Shown: positions 36,345 through 44,178, counted from the first letter of the stretch. The stretch: DNA of 64,000 bases from Gemmatimonadota bacterium (GCA_029863245.1 JAOTVV010000012.1:30692-94691); one strand, 5' to 3'. Numbers and translations are program-made. The notes: generated from the sequence alone by a model not told the origin.

Positions 36345-36866
36345 GTGGAGGGCGGCTACCTCGCGGTGGCCCGCCTCAAGAAGCCGCACGGGCTCAAAGG
36401 CGAGGTCGTTGTCTGGACGCTGACTGACGATCCGGAAACGGTGTTGGTTGTCGGTCGAGAGCTGGTGCCGGTGGATGAGCAGGGCCATGCAGTCGGTCCG
36501 CCGGTAGTGATCGAGCGAAGCCGGCCGTTCCAACGGCTGTGGCTTCTGAAGTTCAGGGGCGTAGCCGATCGGACCGTGCTGGAGGGCTGGGGGCGCCGGT
36601 TGCTCGGCGTGGAGCGCTCGGCATTAGCGCCTCCGGCCAACGACGAGCTGTACGCGCATGAGGTTCCGGGGACGACGGTGGTGATGGGTGGCTCGGTGGT
36701 GGGACAGGCCACGGGACTGATGGACATCCCGGGCGGACGGCTGCTCGTGGTGGATGTGGACGGCCGCGAGGTGCTGGTGCCGTTTCGGACACCGATCGTG
36801 CGGCGGATCGACCGGCGGGAACGGACGATCGAGATCGATCCCCCGCCCGGGCTGCTGGAGTTGTGA
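36345..36866 (+). CDS. rimM: ribosome maturation factor RimM (173 aa)
   Basis: This is a two-domain protein. The N-terminal beta-barrel begins AVARLKKPHGLKGEVVVW. The C-terminal PRC-barrel includes LYAHEVPGTTVV and EVLVPFRTPIVRRIDRRERTIEIDPPPGLLEL. It assists 30S head maturation by binding S19. The GTG at 36345 is supported by the family N-terminus. Longer frames run into rpsP. Confidence 0.95.
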   Translation: MEGGYLAVARLKKPHGLKGEVVVWTLTDDPETVLVVGRELVPVDEQGHAVGPPVVIERSRPFQRLWLLKFRGVADRTVLEGWGRRLLGVERSALAPPANDELYAHEVPGTTVVMGGSVVGQATGLMDIPGGRLLVVDVDGREVLVPFRTPIVRRIDRRERTIEIDPPPGLLEL

Positions 36867-36869
36867 GCG

Positions 36870-37577
36870 GTGCTGCGGATCAACGTGGTGACGTTGTTTC
36901 CGGAGCTGTTCGCGGAACCGCTGCGGACGAGCATCGTCGGTCGTGCGGTGGAGAAGGGGCTGGTGACGTTCCGGGTCGTGAACCTGCGGGACTATGCGCA
37001 CGATCGGCACCGGACCGTGGACGACAGCCCGTTCGGCGGTGGGGCGGGGATGGTGCTCAAGCCGGAGCCCTTCTACGAGGCGCTCGACGCTCTGGCGGCG
37101 GAACCGCCGGTCGTGTTGCTGGCGGCCCGCGGACGACCATTTGGGCACGACGACGCGGTCCGGTACAGCGTGGGTGACGAGCTGACGCTCTTGTGCGGGC
37201 ATTACAAGGACGTCGATGCCCGGGTCGCCGAGCGGCCGGGCACCGAGGAGATGGCGCTGGGGAACACGGTGTTCTCGGGCGGTGAGTTTCCCGCCCTGTG
37301 CGTGATCGATGCCGTGGTGCGCCTGCTCCCAGGGGCGTTGGGAGATCACGAGTCGGCGGCTGGCGATTCGTTCTACGATGGATTGCTGAGTCCGCCGAGC
37401 TACACGCGCCCACGCGTCTATCGAGGGCTGGTGGTGCCCGAGGTGCTGCTCGGTGGGGATCACGCCGCGATCGCGGCGTGGCGACGCGAGCAGGCCGAAC
37501 GCGTGACGCGGGAACGGCGACCGGATCTCTGGTCGCAACACGAAGCTGAACAGCGGTCCGACGGGACCGAGACGTGA
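36870..37577 (+). CDS. trmD: tRNA (guanine-37-N1)-methyltransferase TrmD (235 aa)
   Basis: The SPOUT methyltransferase shows VVTLFPELF at the N-terminus, the substrate segment [30 protein letters not shown], and the SAM knot [29 protein letters not shown]. It makes m1G37, which prevents frameshifting. A GTG start at 36870, 3 nt after rimM, fits the conserved N-terminus. Confidence 0.97.
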   Translation: MLRINVVTLFPELFAEPLRTSIVGRAVEKGLVTFRVVNLRDYAHDRHRTVDDSPFGGGAGMVLKPEPFYEALDALAAEPPVVLLAARGRPFGHDDAVRYSVGDELTLLCGHYKDVDARVAERPGTEEMALGNTVFSGGEFPALCVIDAVVRLLPGALGDHESAAGDSFYDGLLSPPSYTRPRVYRGLVVPEVLLGGDHAAIAAWRREQAERVTRERRPDLWSQHEAEQRSDGTET

Positions 37578-37584
37578 GAGGTGT

Positions 37585-37935
37585 ATGATGAACGCTATGG
37601 ATGCGATCAGGCGCGAAGGGTTGCGCGAGGATCTCCCGGAATTCCGCGCGGGTGACACGATCCGGGTTTCGGTTAGGGTGCGGGAAGGCGACAAGGAGCG
37701 ATTGCAGGTCTTCGAGGGTATCTGCATTGGCCGTCGTGGCGGCGGGATCAGCGAGACGTTTACCGTGCGCAAGGTGTCCGGCGGCGTGGGGGTCGAGCGG
37801 GTGTTCCCGCTGCATTCGCCACTGGTCGCCCAAATCGAGGTCGTTCGGCGCGGTCGCGTGCGGCGGGCGAAGCTCTACTACTTGCGCCAACTGTCCGGCA
37901 AAGCCGCCCGGATTCGCGAGCGGCAAGAGTCCTGA
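37585..37935 (+). CDS. rplS: 50S ribosomal protein L19 (116 aa)
   Basis: Typical L19 features are [27 protein letters not shown], the loop [28 protein letters not shown], and the basic C-terminus [17 protein letters not shown]. It sits at the interface between ribosomal subunits. The start is 7 nt after trmD. The next gene begins immediately after the stop. Confidence 0.98.
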   Translation: MMNAMDAIRREGLREDLPEFRAGDTIRVSVRVREGDKERLQVFEGICIGRRGGGISETFTVRKVSGGVGVERVFPLHSPLVAQIEVVRRGRVRRAKLYYLRQLSGKAARIRERQES

Positions 37936-38556
37936 GTGCCCGACCCGACGCTTGAGCGGGAACAGGCGCTCTGGGCGAAGGGCTATCGGTTCGTCGCCGG
38001 GTTGGACGAAGTCGGCCGTGGGCCGATCGCGGGTCCCGTGGTCGCCGCGGCCGTGATCTTTCGGCCCGGCCAAGAGCCGCTCGAAGGGCTGAGGGATTCC
38101 AAGATCATGAGCGCATCTGCGAGGGAGCGGCTCGCCGAGAAGATTCGGCGGGCCGCACTGGCATTCGGGCTCGGCGCCGCATCGGTGCGCGAGATCGACC
38201 GCATGAACATCCGGCGCGCCACCGCCCGCGCCATGCGGCGTGCCATTGCCAGCCTCTCGACCGCCCCCGATTACCTGCTCGTCGACGGCACGGCATTCCC
38301 GGAGCTAGGACACGCGCACGAGGCGGTGGTAGACGGGGATGCGCTGTGCCAGTCGGTCTCCGCGGCGGCGGTGCTGGCCAAGTGCGTGCGGGACGACCTC
38401 ATGAGGCGATTGGCGGGGCGCTACCCACCCTTTGCTTGGGAGCAGAACAAGGGCTATGCGACGGCCCACCACCTCGAAACGCTGGCGGCACAGGGCCCGA
38501 CGCCGCACCACCGCGTGTCGTTTGCCCCGCTCGGGCAGCCGGAGTTGTTCTCGTAG
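37936..38556 (+). CDS. rnhB: ribonuclease HII (206 aa)
   Basis: The RNase HII fold is marked by VAGLDEVGRGPIAGPVVAAAVIF, which holds the first two catalytic acids (D, E). LRDSKIMSASARERLAEKI, DYLLVDGTAFPE and VDGDALCQSVSAAAVLAKCVRDDLM supply the remaining Asp residues. It removes ribonucleotides from DNA and RNA-DNA hybrids. The GTG directly abuts the rplS stop. The gene converges on the TPR protein with a single base between the stop codons. Confidence 0.96.
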   Translation: MPDPTLEREQALWAKGYRFVAGLDEVGRGPIAGPVVAAAVIFRPGQEPLEGLRDSKIMSASARERLAEKIRRAALAFGLGAASVREIDRMNIRRATARAMRRAIASLSTAPDYLLVDGTAFPELGHAHEAVVDGDALCQSVSAAAVLAKCVRDDLMRRLAGRYPPFAWEQNKGYATAHHLETLAAQGPTPHHRVSFAPLGQPELFS

Positions 38557-38557
38557 C

Positions 38558-39565
38558 CTAGGTGGGAAGGGCCGCGCTGCGTTCCCGCATCTTTGACGCC
38601 CGCACCTCCGCCCCCAGCACACTGAATGCCCGCGCTGCGGCGTTGAAGGCTGCGATCGCGTCTGCGGTCCGCCCGATTGTGGCGTGAATGGTCCCGATTT
38701 CCTCGAGGATCTCCGCTTCGCGCCACGGGTCGCGGACCCGCTCGGCGATCTTGAGCGCCGGCGTGACCAACTCGAGCGCGAGGGTCGGCTCCGCGCGATG
38801 CCGGGCGAGCACCGCGAGCACACGCCGCGCGTCGGCCTCGCCAACCACGTGATCGTGGGTCTCTGCCAGCGTCAGCGCGCGTTCGGCGAGCACGGTGGCG
38901 AGGGCGAGATCGCCGAGTGCGATGTCTGTCTCGCTCCGGGCCGCGAGTGCCTGACCGAGAATCCGCCCATCACCCGATCGTTCGGCGGCGGCGATGGCCC
39001 GCTCGCTGGCCTCGCGCGATGTCCTGAAGTCCCCGCTGTCGTGCAGCACGATGGCCGAATTGAGCCATCCCTCGGCGAGCCCGGCCCAGAATGCCAGCTT
39101 TTCGAAGTTGGCGATCGCGAGCCGGTAGAAGCTGAGCGCCGTTTCCGTTCGGGCCAGGTAGTAGGCGATGTTGCCCAGGTTGTTGGCGCAACGCGCGATC
39201 ATGAGGTCGTCCGCCAAGTCGTCGGCGAGCGACAGGGCACGATTGAATCCACGTTCCGCCTCGGCCAGGTGGCCCAGGGCGAACGCGCCTGCTGCGGCCA
39301 CGTTCTCCGCCCGCATCTCGCCATCGGTGTCACCGCGGCTCCGGAATCCGTCGCGCGCCTGGATGGCCACGGTGCGGCTGCGCTCGAACTCGCCCAACCG
39401 CCATGTGGCCATCGCGCCCAGCAGCAGGCCTTCGGGCGATCCGCGCACTTCGGCCGGGAGCGTTCGCAGGGCGTTCCACCCCTGTTGGAACCGCCCGCCG
39501 AGTACGGCAAGACGTGCCTCGCGCAGGGGATCCTCGAAGACGCTCGAGCGATGGGTCGCGCTCAC
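38558..39565 (-). CDS. TPR-repeat protein (335 aa)
   Basis: It contains about eight helix-turn-helix repeats with the TPR spacing (ANNLGNIAYYLARTETALSFYRLAIANFEKL, GWLNSAIVLHDSGDF and others). Signal and membrane segments are absent, so it should be cytoplasmic. The GTG at 39565 follows the regulator's stop (TGA, one base, GTG) with GGAGG just upstream, a tight coupling. Such TPR proteins behind enhancer-binding regulators often act as input or scaffold modules, but no partner domain is visible. Confidence 0.75.
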   Translation of the reverse strand: MSATHRSSVFEDPLREARLAVLGGRFQQGWNALRTLPAEVRGSPEGLLLGAMATWRLGEFERSRTVAIQARDGFRSRGDTDGEMRAENVAAAGAFALGHLAEAERGFNRALSLADDLADDLMIARCANNLGNIAYYLARTETALSFYRLAIANFEKLAFWAGLAEGWLNSAIVLHDSGDFRTSREASERAIAAAERSGDGRILGQALAARSETDIALGDLALATVLAERALTLAETHDHVVGEADARRVLAVLARHRAEPTLALELVTPALKIAERVRDPWREAEILEEIGTIHATIGRTADAIAAFNAAARAFSVLGAEVRASKMRERSAALPT

Positions 39566-39566
39566 G

Positions 39567-40883
39567 TCAGCCTCCTCCCCGCCCGAGAAAACGCTGCAGC
39601 CGAGCTCGGGAAATGCCGAGTTGCCGAGCAGCGGCCGTCTTGTTGCCATCGTGCTTGGCAACGGCGGCACGGGCTGCGGCGACTTGGATCTCGTCGAGCG
39701 TTGCCGGGAAGGGGATGGCGCCGTTCTGCGTGGGCGGCGCCGTTGCAGGCGTGAGATGCCGCGGGTCGAAGGTTCCCGGATCGGACAGCAGGATGGCGCG
39801 TTCGACCGCGTGACGCAGCTCGCGCACGTTGCCGGGCCACGCATGCTGCCTGAGCGCGATGCGCGTCTCCTGGCCAAGCGGTGGTGTTGGGAGGCCGTAT
39901 CGGGCGGCAAGCCGTTGGGCAAAATGCTCGGCGAGGAGCTCGATGTCTTCCTCGCGATCCCGGAGCGGCGGGAGCGTGAGCGTGACGACGTTGAGCCGGT
40001 AATACAGGTCTTCGCGGAACCGACCGTCCTGCACCGCCCCGGCCAGGTCGACGTGGGTTGCGGCGAGGATGCGCGTGTCCACCTCGCGGCTCTGCGTGCT
40101 CCCGACGCGGCGGATTCGCCGGTCGTCGAGGGCGCGCAGCAGCTTTCCCTGGAGATGCAGGGACAAGTTGCCGATCTCGTCGAGGAGGAGCGTGCCCCGG
40201 TGAGCCTCCTCGAACAGTCCCGGCTTGGCCGCGTGCGCGTCGGTGAACGCCCCGCGCTCGTGGCCGAACAGCTCGCTCTCCATGAGTTCGTGCGGGATGG
40301 CCGCGCAGTTCACGGCGACGAACGGCCCGCCCGCCCGCGGGCTCCCTTCGTGAAGCGCTCTGGCGAGGAGCTCTTTGCCCGTGCCGGTTTCCCCTCGAAT
40401 CAACACCGTGACGCCACCGTGCCGCACGACCCGCCGGGCCGCATCGAGCACGGCGTGCAGGGCGGTGGATTTTCCTTGGATGGTCCCGAAGGGATCGGCG
40501 CCATCGCCGCGTGGTGCTCCAGCCCGCTCACGGGCGGCATCGCCGCGGGCCGCGACCGTGCGGCGCAGGAGATCGAGATCCTCGGGGAAGACGAAGTAGT
40601 CGGTTCCCCCGCGGCGCACAGCCTCCACCGCGAAGCGGTGTGAGGGGTTGGCGCCGACGACGTACACCGGCACGTCCGCGGGGCGCTGCAGGGTGGGGAG
40701 TGTATCGAGCGCCCGATCCTCCTCGCCGCCGCCCGCCAGGATGAGCACGGTGGTGTCCGCCGGAAGTGGCTCCTTAGGGTCCGCGCGCAACACTGTGGCG
40801 TCCAGCTCCTGCCCCAGGTCGTCCCACACACGATGGAACGAATCGGAGAGCTCGATTACAGCAATCACGGGCCGGCCGCTCAC
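39567..40883 (-). CDS. sigma-54-type enhancer-binding regulator with degenerate receiver (438 aa)
   Basis: The domains are a pseudo-receiver of about 120 residues lacking an obvious phosphoacceptor Asp, an AAA+ ATPase, and a Fis-type helix-turn-helix. The ATPase has Walker A GETGTGKELLAR and Walker B GTLLLDEIG. The sigma-54 contact loop reads GAFTDA instead of GAFTGA. The C-terminus DEIQVAAARAAVAKHDGNKTAAARQLGISRARLQRFL binds DNA. It probably activates sigma-54 promoters on an unknown cue. It is coupled to the TPR protein downstream and starts a short minus-strand operon. Confidence 0.88.
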   Translation of the reverse strand: MSGRPVIAVIELSDSFHRVWDDLGQELDATVLRADPKEPLPADTTVLILAGGGEEDRALDTLPTLQRPADVPVYVVGANPSHRFAVEAVRRGGTDYFVFPEDLDLLRRTVAARGDAARERAGAPRGDGADPFGTIQGKSTALHAVLDAARRVVRHGGVTVLIRGETGTGKELLARALHEGSPRAGGPFVAVNCAAIPHELMESELFGHERGAFTDAHAAKPGLFEEAHRGTLLLDEIGNLSLHLQGKLLRALDDRRIRRVGSTQSREVDTRILAATHVDLAGAVQDGRFREDLYYRLNVVTLTLPPLRDREEDIELLAEHFAQRLAARYGLPTPPLGQETRIALRQHAWPGNVRELRHAVERAILLSDPGTFDPRHLTPATAPPTQNGAIPFPATLDEIQVAAARAAVAKHDGNKTAAARQLGISRARLQRFLGRGGG

Positions 40884-40917
40884 CGAGTATCCCCTTCCGC
40901 CCGGTCGACCGGATTCA

Positions 40918-41673
40918 TCAGTCCGAACCGTCGCGGTCGGGGTCTTCGAACGCCTCGAGCGACTGCTTGATGTTCTCTTGTACGAGACCCTCGTTCAGCC
41001 CGCCCTTGTTTGCAGTGGCTGGGTCGACCAGCGTTCCGGTAACGGTCCGGAACCAGGTGTCGAGGTCCACGAAGACCGTGACGTTCGTGTTCGTGGTCGA
41101 GTCCACGACCAGGGCCGGCACCAGATCGAGCTCCTGTTCGACGTTCAGATCGGAGATGAACACGAACGCCTGGCTGTTGAACGTGCCCTCCACCCGCATG
41201 CTGATGTCGGCGAACTCCGGGTGCGCCTGACGGAACGCCAGGTCGGCCGGATCGCTGTCACCCACCTTGTGAATCTCGAAGTCGATCCGGCTGTAGGTTC
41301 CCGTTGGAATCTCGATGTCGAACTGCTGCTGGGCGCCGACGTCCAGAGGGAGATCGACCAGCACGGGTCCGAACTCCACCTCCTCGCAGCCAACGATGGA
41401 GTCACCGGTGCAGTCGGGGGTCTCGAGACGCTTGAGCTCGACTTCACGCAGCACGATCCGCGCACGGGTGATGATGAGTGTGTCCGTGCCCTGGACGATC
41501 GTGTCGTCCAGCATGGCACGGGGGGCGAATCCGATCGGTGCCGGCGGCGGTGCCGGTGCACGGGTCGAGAACGACACGGCCACTCCGCCCCGCAGTGCGA
41601 GGGGTGTGGGATCCGCGCAGGCGCTCGCGGCCAGCAATCCGATCAAGGCGGTCAGTTTCGCATGGTACCGCAT
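40918..41673 (-). CDS. DUF4382-type lipoprotein, copy 1 (251 aa)
   Basis: The signal peptide ends in a lipobox (LAASAC, Cys about residue 19). The body is a beta-rich DUF4382-like domain with the ordered phrases ITRARIVLREVELKR, VEFGPVLVDLPLDV and FEIHKV. The tail reads KGGLNEGLVQENIKQSLEAFED and ends in an acidic PDRDGSD. It is clearly paralogous to the next gene (41785-42546), matching phrase by phrase. The ATG at 41673 follows AGGAAGAAGG. Hairpins separate the two genes. Function unknown; probably an exposed outer-membrane lipoprotein. Confidence 0.78.
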   Translation of the reverse strand: MRYHAKLTALIGLLAASACADPTPLALRGGVAVSFSTRAPAPPPAPIGFAPRAMLDDTIVQGTDTLIITRARIVLREVELKRLETPDCTGDSIVGCEEVEFGPVLVDLPLDVGAQQQFDIEIPTGTYSRIDFEIHKVGDSDPADLAFRQAHPEFADISMRVEGTFNSQAFVFISDLNVEQELDLVPALVVDSTTNTNVTVFVDLDTWFRTVTGTLVDPATANKGGLNEGLVQENIKQSLEAFEDPDRDGSD

Positions 41674-41708
41674 GGTTTCCTTCTTCCTGGGGCGACTCTG
41701 CAAATGTA

Positions 41709-41733
41709 CCATGGGCCAGTGTCCGGCCCATGG
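41709..41733 (-). terminator. 9-bp hairpin between the DUF4382 paralogues
   Basis: CCATGGGCC (41709-41717) pairs perfectly with GGCCCATGG (41725-41733) over a 7-nt loop. On the minus strand GGTACATTTGC follows. With the next hairpin it separates the two lipoprotein genes. Confidence 0.5.
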
Positions 41734-41739
41734 CGGCGC

Positions 41740-41771
41740 CGCCCGGATCGAACCCCCGTCCGATCCGGGCG
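41740..41771 (-). terminator. 11-bp hairpin after DUF4382 copy 2
   Basis: CGCCCGGATCG (41740-41750) pairs perfectly with CGATCCGGGCG (41761-41771), with a 10-nt loop, 13 nt beyond the stop of the upstream paralogue on the minus strand. No T tract is seen. Confidence 0.5.
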
Positions 41772-41784
41772 ACCCCGTTTCCGC

Positions 41785-42546
41785 CTAGCTGCTGTGGCTC
41801 TCGTCACCATCGCCGTCGTGGTCCTCGAACGCCTCAACGGACTGCTTGATGTTCTCCTTGATGAGGCTCTCGTTCATCCCTCCCTTGTTGCCGCTCTGGG
41901 GGTCGACCAGGCTGCCGGCGCCGTCCACGAACCACGCTGACAGGTCGAGGAGCACGTTCACATTGGTCGACGTCGACAGATCGCTCACCGTGATCGGCGG
42001 CACCAGATCGAATTCCTGCTCGACATCGAGGTCCGTCTCGAAAACGAAGGTCACGCCGTTATACGTCCCCTCGACCCGAATGCTCTTCCCGACCATGTGC
42101 GGGTATGCCGCACGGAAGGCGGCATCCTCGGGATCGTCGTTGCTCACCTTGTGAATCTCGAACTCGAGCTCGTCGTAGGTGGCCGGATCGGGTGTGATGG
42201 CGATGGCCTGCTGCACCTGCCCGTCCAGGGGGAGGTCGAGCAGCACGGGACCGATCTCGAACTCCTCGCAGTCGTCCGAGCCCATGATGGAGTCGCACTC
42301 CACGACGTCGCTCTTCTTGAGCTCGATCTCCCGCAACACGACTTCGGCCTTCGTGATGATCAGCTCGTTCTGGCCGTCGGTCATGGTGTCGGCCGTCACG
42401 CTGGCAAAGAAGCCCGGGGCAGGCGCCGCGGCCGACCGCGCGGTGCTGAACGACAATGACACCTGGGCCTGATCGGCGGGTCCGGCGCCGTCGCTGCACG
42501 CGGCTCCACCGATCGCGAGGGTGAGGATGATAGCGATGCGTTTCAT
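41785..42546 (-). CDS. DUF4382-type lipoprotein, copy 2 (253 aa)
   Basis: Lipobox GGAAC (Cys about residue 17) and the same beta-rich architecture as copy 1 are seen: ITKAEVVLREIELKK, EFEIGPVLLDLPLDG, LEFEIHKV, and KGGMNESLIKENIKQSVEAFED ending in DHDGDGDES. The last block resembles a calcium-binding DxDxDG loop and is stronger than in copy 1. A CDSIMGSDDCEEF insert suggests a disulfide. The ATG at 42546 follows GGAGG. Tandem duplication with divergence is the simplest origin. Confidence 0.78.
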   Translation of the reverse strand: MKRIAIILTLAIGGAACSDGAGPADQAQVSLSFSTARSAAAPAPGFFASVTADTMTDGQNELIITKAEVVLREIELKKSDVVECDSIMGSDDCEEFEIGPVLLDLPLDGQVQQAIAITPDPATYDELEFEIHKVSNDDPEDAAFRAAYPHMVGKSIRVEGTYNGVTFVFETDLDVEQEFDLVPPITVSDLSTSTNVNVLLDLSAWFVDGAGSLVDPQSGNKGGMNESLIKENIKQSVEAFEDHDGDGDESHSS

Positions 42547-42924
42547 GACTGCCTCCGATATGCTGTTGCGTTCGCGTTCGCGTTCCGGTTGCGGGCACCG
42601 TGCCCGTCGTTGCCCTGGAAAAAGGCAAGGCCGGTGCCACGGCACGGCGGCGTGCCGCCATCCGTGCAACCGCATGCTCTGCGGACGCTTAGCGTTCTCG
42701 TCGGGGGTGAGGTCGTGAACCGCGATGAGCCAAAACGAGGCGGACCGTAACGAAACGAGTCGGGAAAACCGGTAGGGTGACGGTTGGAGCTTAGGACCTC
42801 GTTGGGGGTCGGCGAGCGCGCCGACCCCCCACTGCGGGGCTGGATCCGTGTGATGTCGGACTCCCACTCATCCTGCCATCCGACGAGCGCTACCCGATCC
42901 GGTAGCGCAACAACGAGGTGGTAC
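42547..42924. other. 378-nt gap between the DUF4382 pair and the SWIB gene
   Basis: No supported gene is present. The stretch holds three tandem GCGTTC units (about 42566-42583), a small CGGGCA/TGCCCG hairpin near 42594-42608, and the strong hairpin described at 42804. It should contain the promoter of the DUF4382 copy 2 gene, but no convincing -35/-10 pair was placed. Confidence 0.5.
42804..42829 (-). terminator. 11-bp perfect hairpin, likely terminator of the SWIB gene
   Basis: GGGGGTCGGCG (42804-42814) pairs perfectly with CGCCGACCCCC (42819-42829) around a 4-nt loop. It is about 95 nt past the SWIB stop on the minus strand and has no T run. Confidence 0.55.
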
Positions 42925-43311
42925 CTACTTGACGTGCTTGTTCACCAACTTCGTCATCTCGAACATGCTCACCTTTGACTTGCCGTTGAAGACCGGCTTG
43001 AGGTTCGCGTCAGCATTGATCATGCGCCGGTTCTTCGAATCCTGCAGGCGGTGTCGCTTGATGTACGCCCACAGTTTCTTGGTGAGCTGGGTGCGCGGCA
43101 GCGGTGTGCTGCCCACGACTTCGGCGAGCTTGGCATCGGGCTGCACCGGCTTCATGAACGCCGCATTCGGTTTCCGCTTCGCCCGCTTCTTCTTCTTGAC
43201 GACTCTCCGCTTCGCCTTCTTCACTTTCCGCTTCGCCTTCTTCTTCGCTGGTTTCTTCCTGGCGGTCTTCTTCCTTCTGACCGTCTTCTTCTTTGCGCGT
43301 TTTTTGCCCAT
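42925..43311 (-). CDS. SWIB/MDM2-domain protein with lysine-rich N-terminal tail (128 aa)
   Basis: The N-terminal 50 residues are almost entirely Lys, Arg, Ala and Val in (K)AxKK-like repeats, close in style to bacterial histone H1-like tails. The rest is a SWIB domain: PVQPDAKLAEVVGSTPLPRTQLTKKLWAYIKRHRLQD, NKRMINADANLKPVFNGKSKVSMFEMTKLVNKHV in outline. A nucleoid or DNA-binding role is likely but not proven. The ATG at 43311 follows GAGG. The same fusion of a basic tail and a SWIB domain is known in several bacterial phyla. Confidence 0.9.
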   Translation of the reverse strand: MGKKRAKKKTVRRKKTARKKPAKKKAKRKVKKAKRRVVKKKKRAKRKPNAAFMKPVQPDAKLAEVVGSTPLPRTQLTKKLWAYIKRHRLQDSKNRRMINADANLKPVFNGKSKVSMFEMTKLVNKHVK

Positions 43312-43747
43312 TTGAACCTCGGAGAAGGTTGTGAACGTGTGGACAACCAGCCCCTCACGCCTCACAAAGTACAACTTTCTCTCTGGAGAACAAGAGTTTT
43401 TCCCTCTAGGGACGGGGCATCGACGGCTCATTCTCCCTCGGAACGCTGGTTGGGGAGGGCCGGTTTTGCCTCTGTGCTGCTCCTGTGTCGGGCCGGATTT
43501 CCCTCTGTACGGCGAGGGGTATCGGAGCGGAAACACGGCTCGCCGACGGGGGAGCGGGGCACCCTTTCTCGCCCGGTCACGGGTCGCTGCTGGCGGAATC
43601 CGAGGGGAGAATCGGGTGTCCTGCCGGTGCGGTGCAGCGCAGTATCTCGTGTGTGTCTGCCGGGGGGCTGGCAGAGCACTCGGTGCTCGATGTTCGATCC
43701 ACGTTCTTGTCCACCCGGAGATCCGTGGCGAAGTTTCGAGTATATGG
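43312..43747. other. 436-nt gap before the tRNA, no supported gene
   Basis: Both strands have open frames without any family motif, so none is called. Near the SWIB start there is an inverted repeat GGTTGT/ACAACC (43327-43332 and 43343-43348) containing TGTGGACAA (43338-43346), the complement of the DnaA-box-like TTGTCCACA. A second near-match TTGTCCACC lies at 43707-43715. An AT-richer patch around 43365-43410 probably holds the SWIB promoter. Confidence 0.5.
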
Positions 43748-43820
43748 GACCGGGTAGCTCAGTTGGCAGAGCAACGGACTTTTAATCCGTAGGTCCTGGG
43801 TTCGAGCCCCAGCCCGGTCA
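43748..43820 (+). tRNA. tRNA-Lys(UUU)
   Basis: A complete cloverleaf is seen: acceptor GACCGGG/CCCGGTC, D arm GCTC-AGTTGGCA-GAGC, anticodon arm ACGGA/TCCGT with loop CTTTTAA (anticodon TTT at 43781-43783), five-base variable region AGGTC, T arm CTGGG/CCCAG with loop TTCGAGC, and discriminator A at 43820. CCA is not encoded. Its last 19 nt are the start of the 125-bp tandem repeat that follows. Confidence 0.95.
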
Positions 43821-44070
43821 TAGAGTTGCATCCCGCCATCGGGTCGCCGCGGTGTGTTGGGTCCGGTCCTGGGTTCTTCTTCGGACGCCTTCCGGCGTCT
43901 TCGAAGCGCCTGGCGTCGCCGGCGCGTCGAGCCCCAGCCCGGTCATTGAGTTGCATCCCGCCATCGGGTCGCCGCGGTGTGTTGGGTCCGGTCCCGGGTT
44001 CTTCTTCGGACGCCTTCCGGCGTCCTCGAAGCGCTTGGCTTCGCCGGCGCGTCGAGCCCCAGCCCGGTGA
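43802..44070 (+). repeat. 125-bp tandem repeats built on the tRNA-Lys 3' end
   Basis: Two units (43802-43926 and 43927-44051) differ at only 5 of 125 positions. A third partial copy covers 44052-44070. Each unit begins with the tRNA 3' sequence TCGAGCCCCAGCCCGGTCA (TGA-ending in the third). Inside each unit GGTCCTGGGTTC, the 5' half of the tRNA T arm, recurs (43865-43876 and, with one change, 43990-44001). It is followed by a 52-nt insert with two predicted hairpins before the next tRNA 3' copy. Confidence 0.9.
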
Positions 44071-44095
44071 TTCCGTTACGCACCAACTCCTCAAC

Positions 44096-44178
44096 AGGCT
44101 TCTCAGTCTCGAGGGCCGCTCTAGAGAGCGGTCCTTCCGGCTTTGGGGTCCCAATGGGGCCCCAAACTCTGAGAACCT
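44096..44178. other. predicted three-way-junction structured element
   Basis: Three nested stems pack into 83 nt. P1 is 44096-44106 with 44169-44178 (AGGcTTCTCAG against CTGAGAACCT, one bulge). P2 is 44113-44122 with 44125-44134 (10 pairs, one G-U). P3 is 44142-44148 with 44160-44166 (TTTGGGG/CCCCAAA) plus an inner CCC/GGG. No T run follows on either strand, so a simple terminator is unlikely. It may be a small RNA, a mobile-element end or a DNA cruciform. Confidence 0.4.

Noticed and set aside
43312..43747. Replication-origin candidate from two DnaA-box-like sites
   Set aside because: Only two near-matches are present (TTGTCCACA and TTGTCCACC), there is no AT-rich unwinding region or dnaA/dnaN neighbour, so an origin is not supported.
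43802..44070. CRISPR array
   Set aside because: The repeats are 125 bp, contiguous with no spacers, and begin with a tRNA tail. No cas gene is present.
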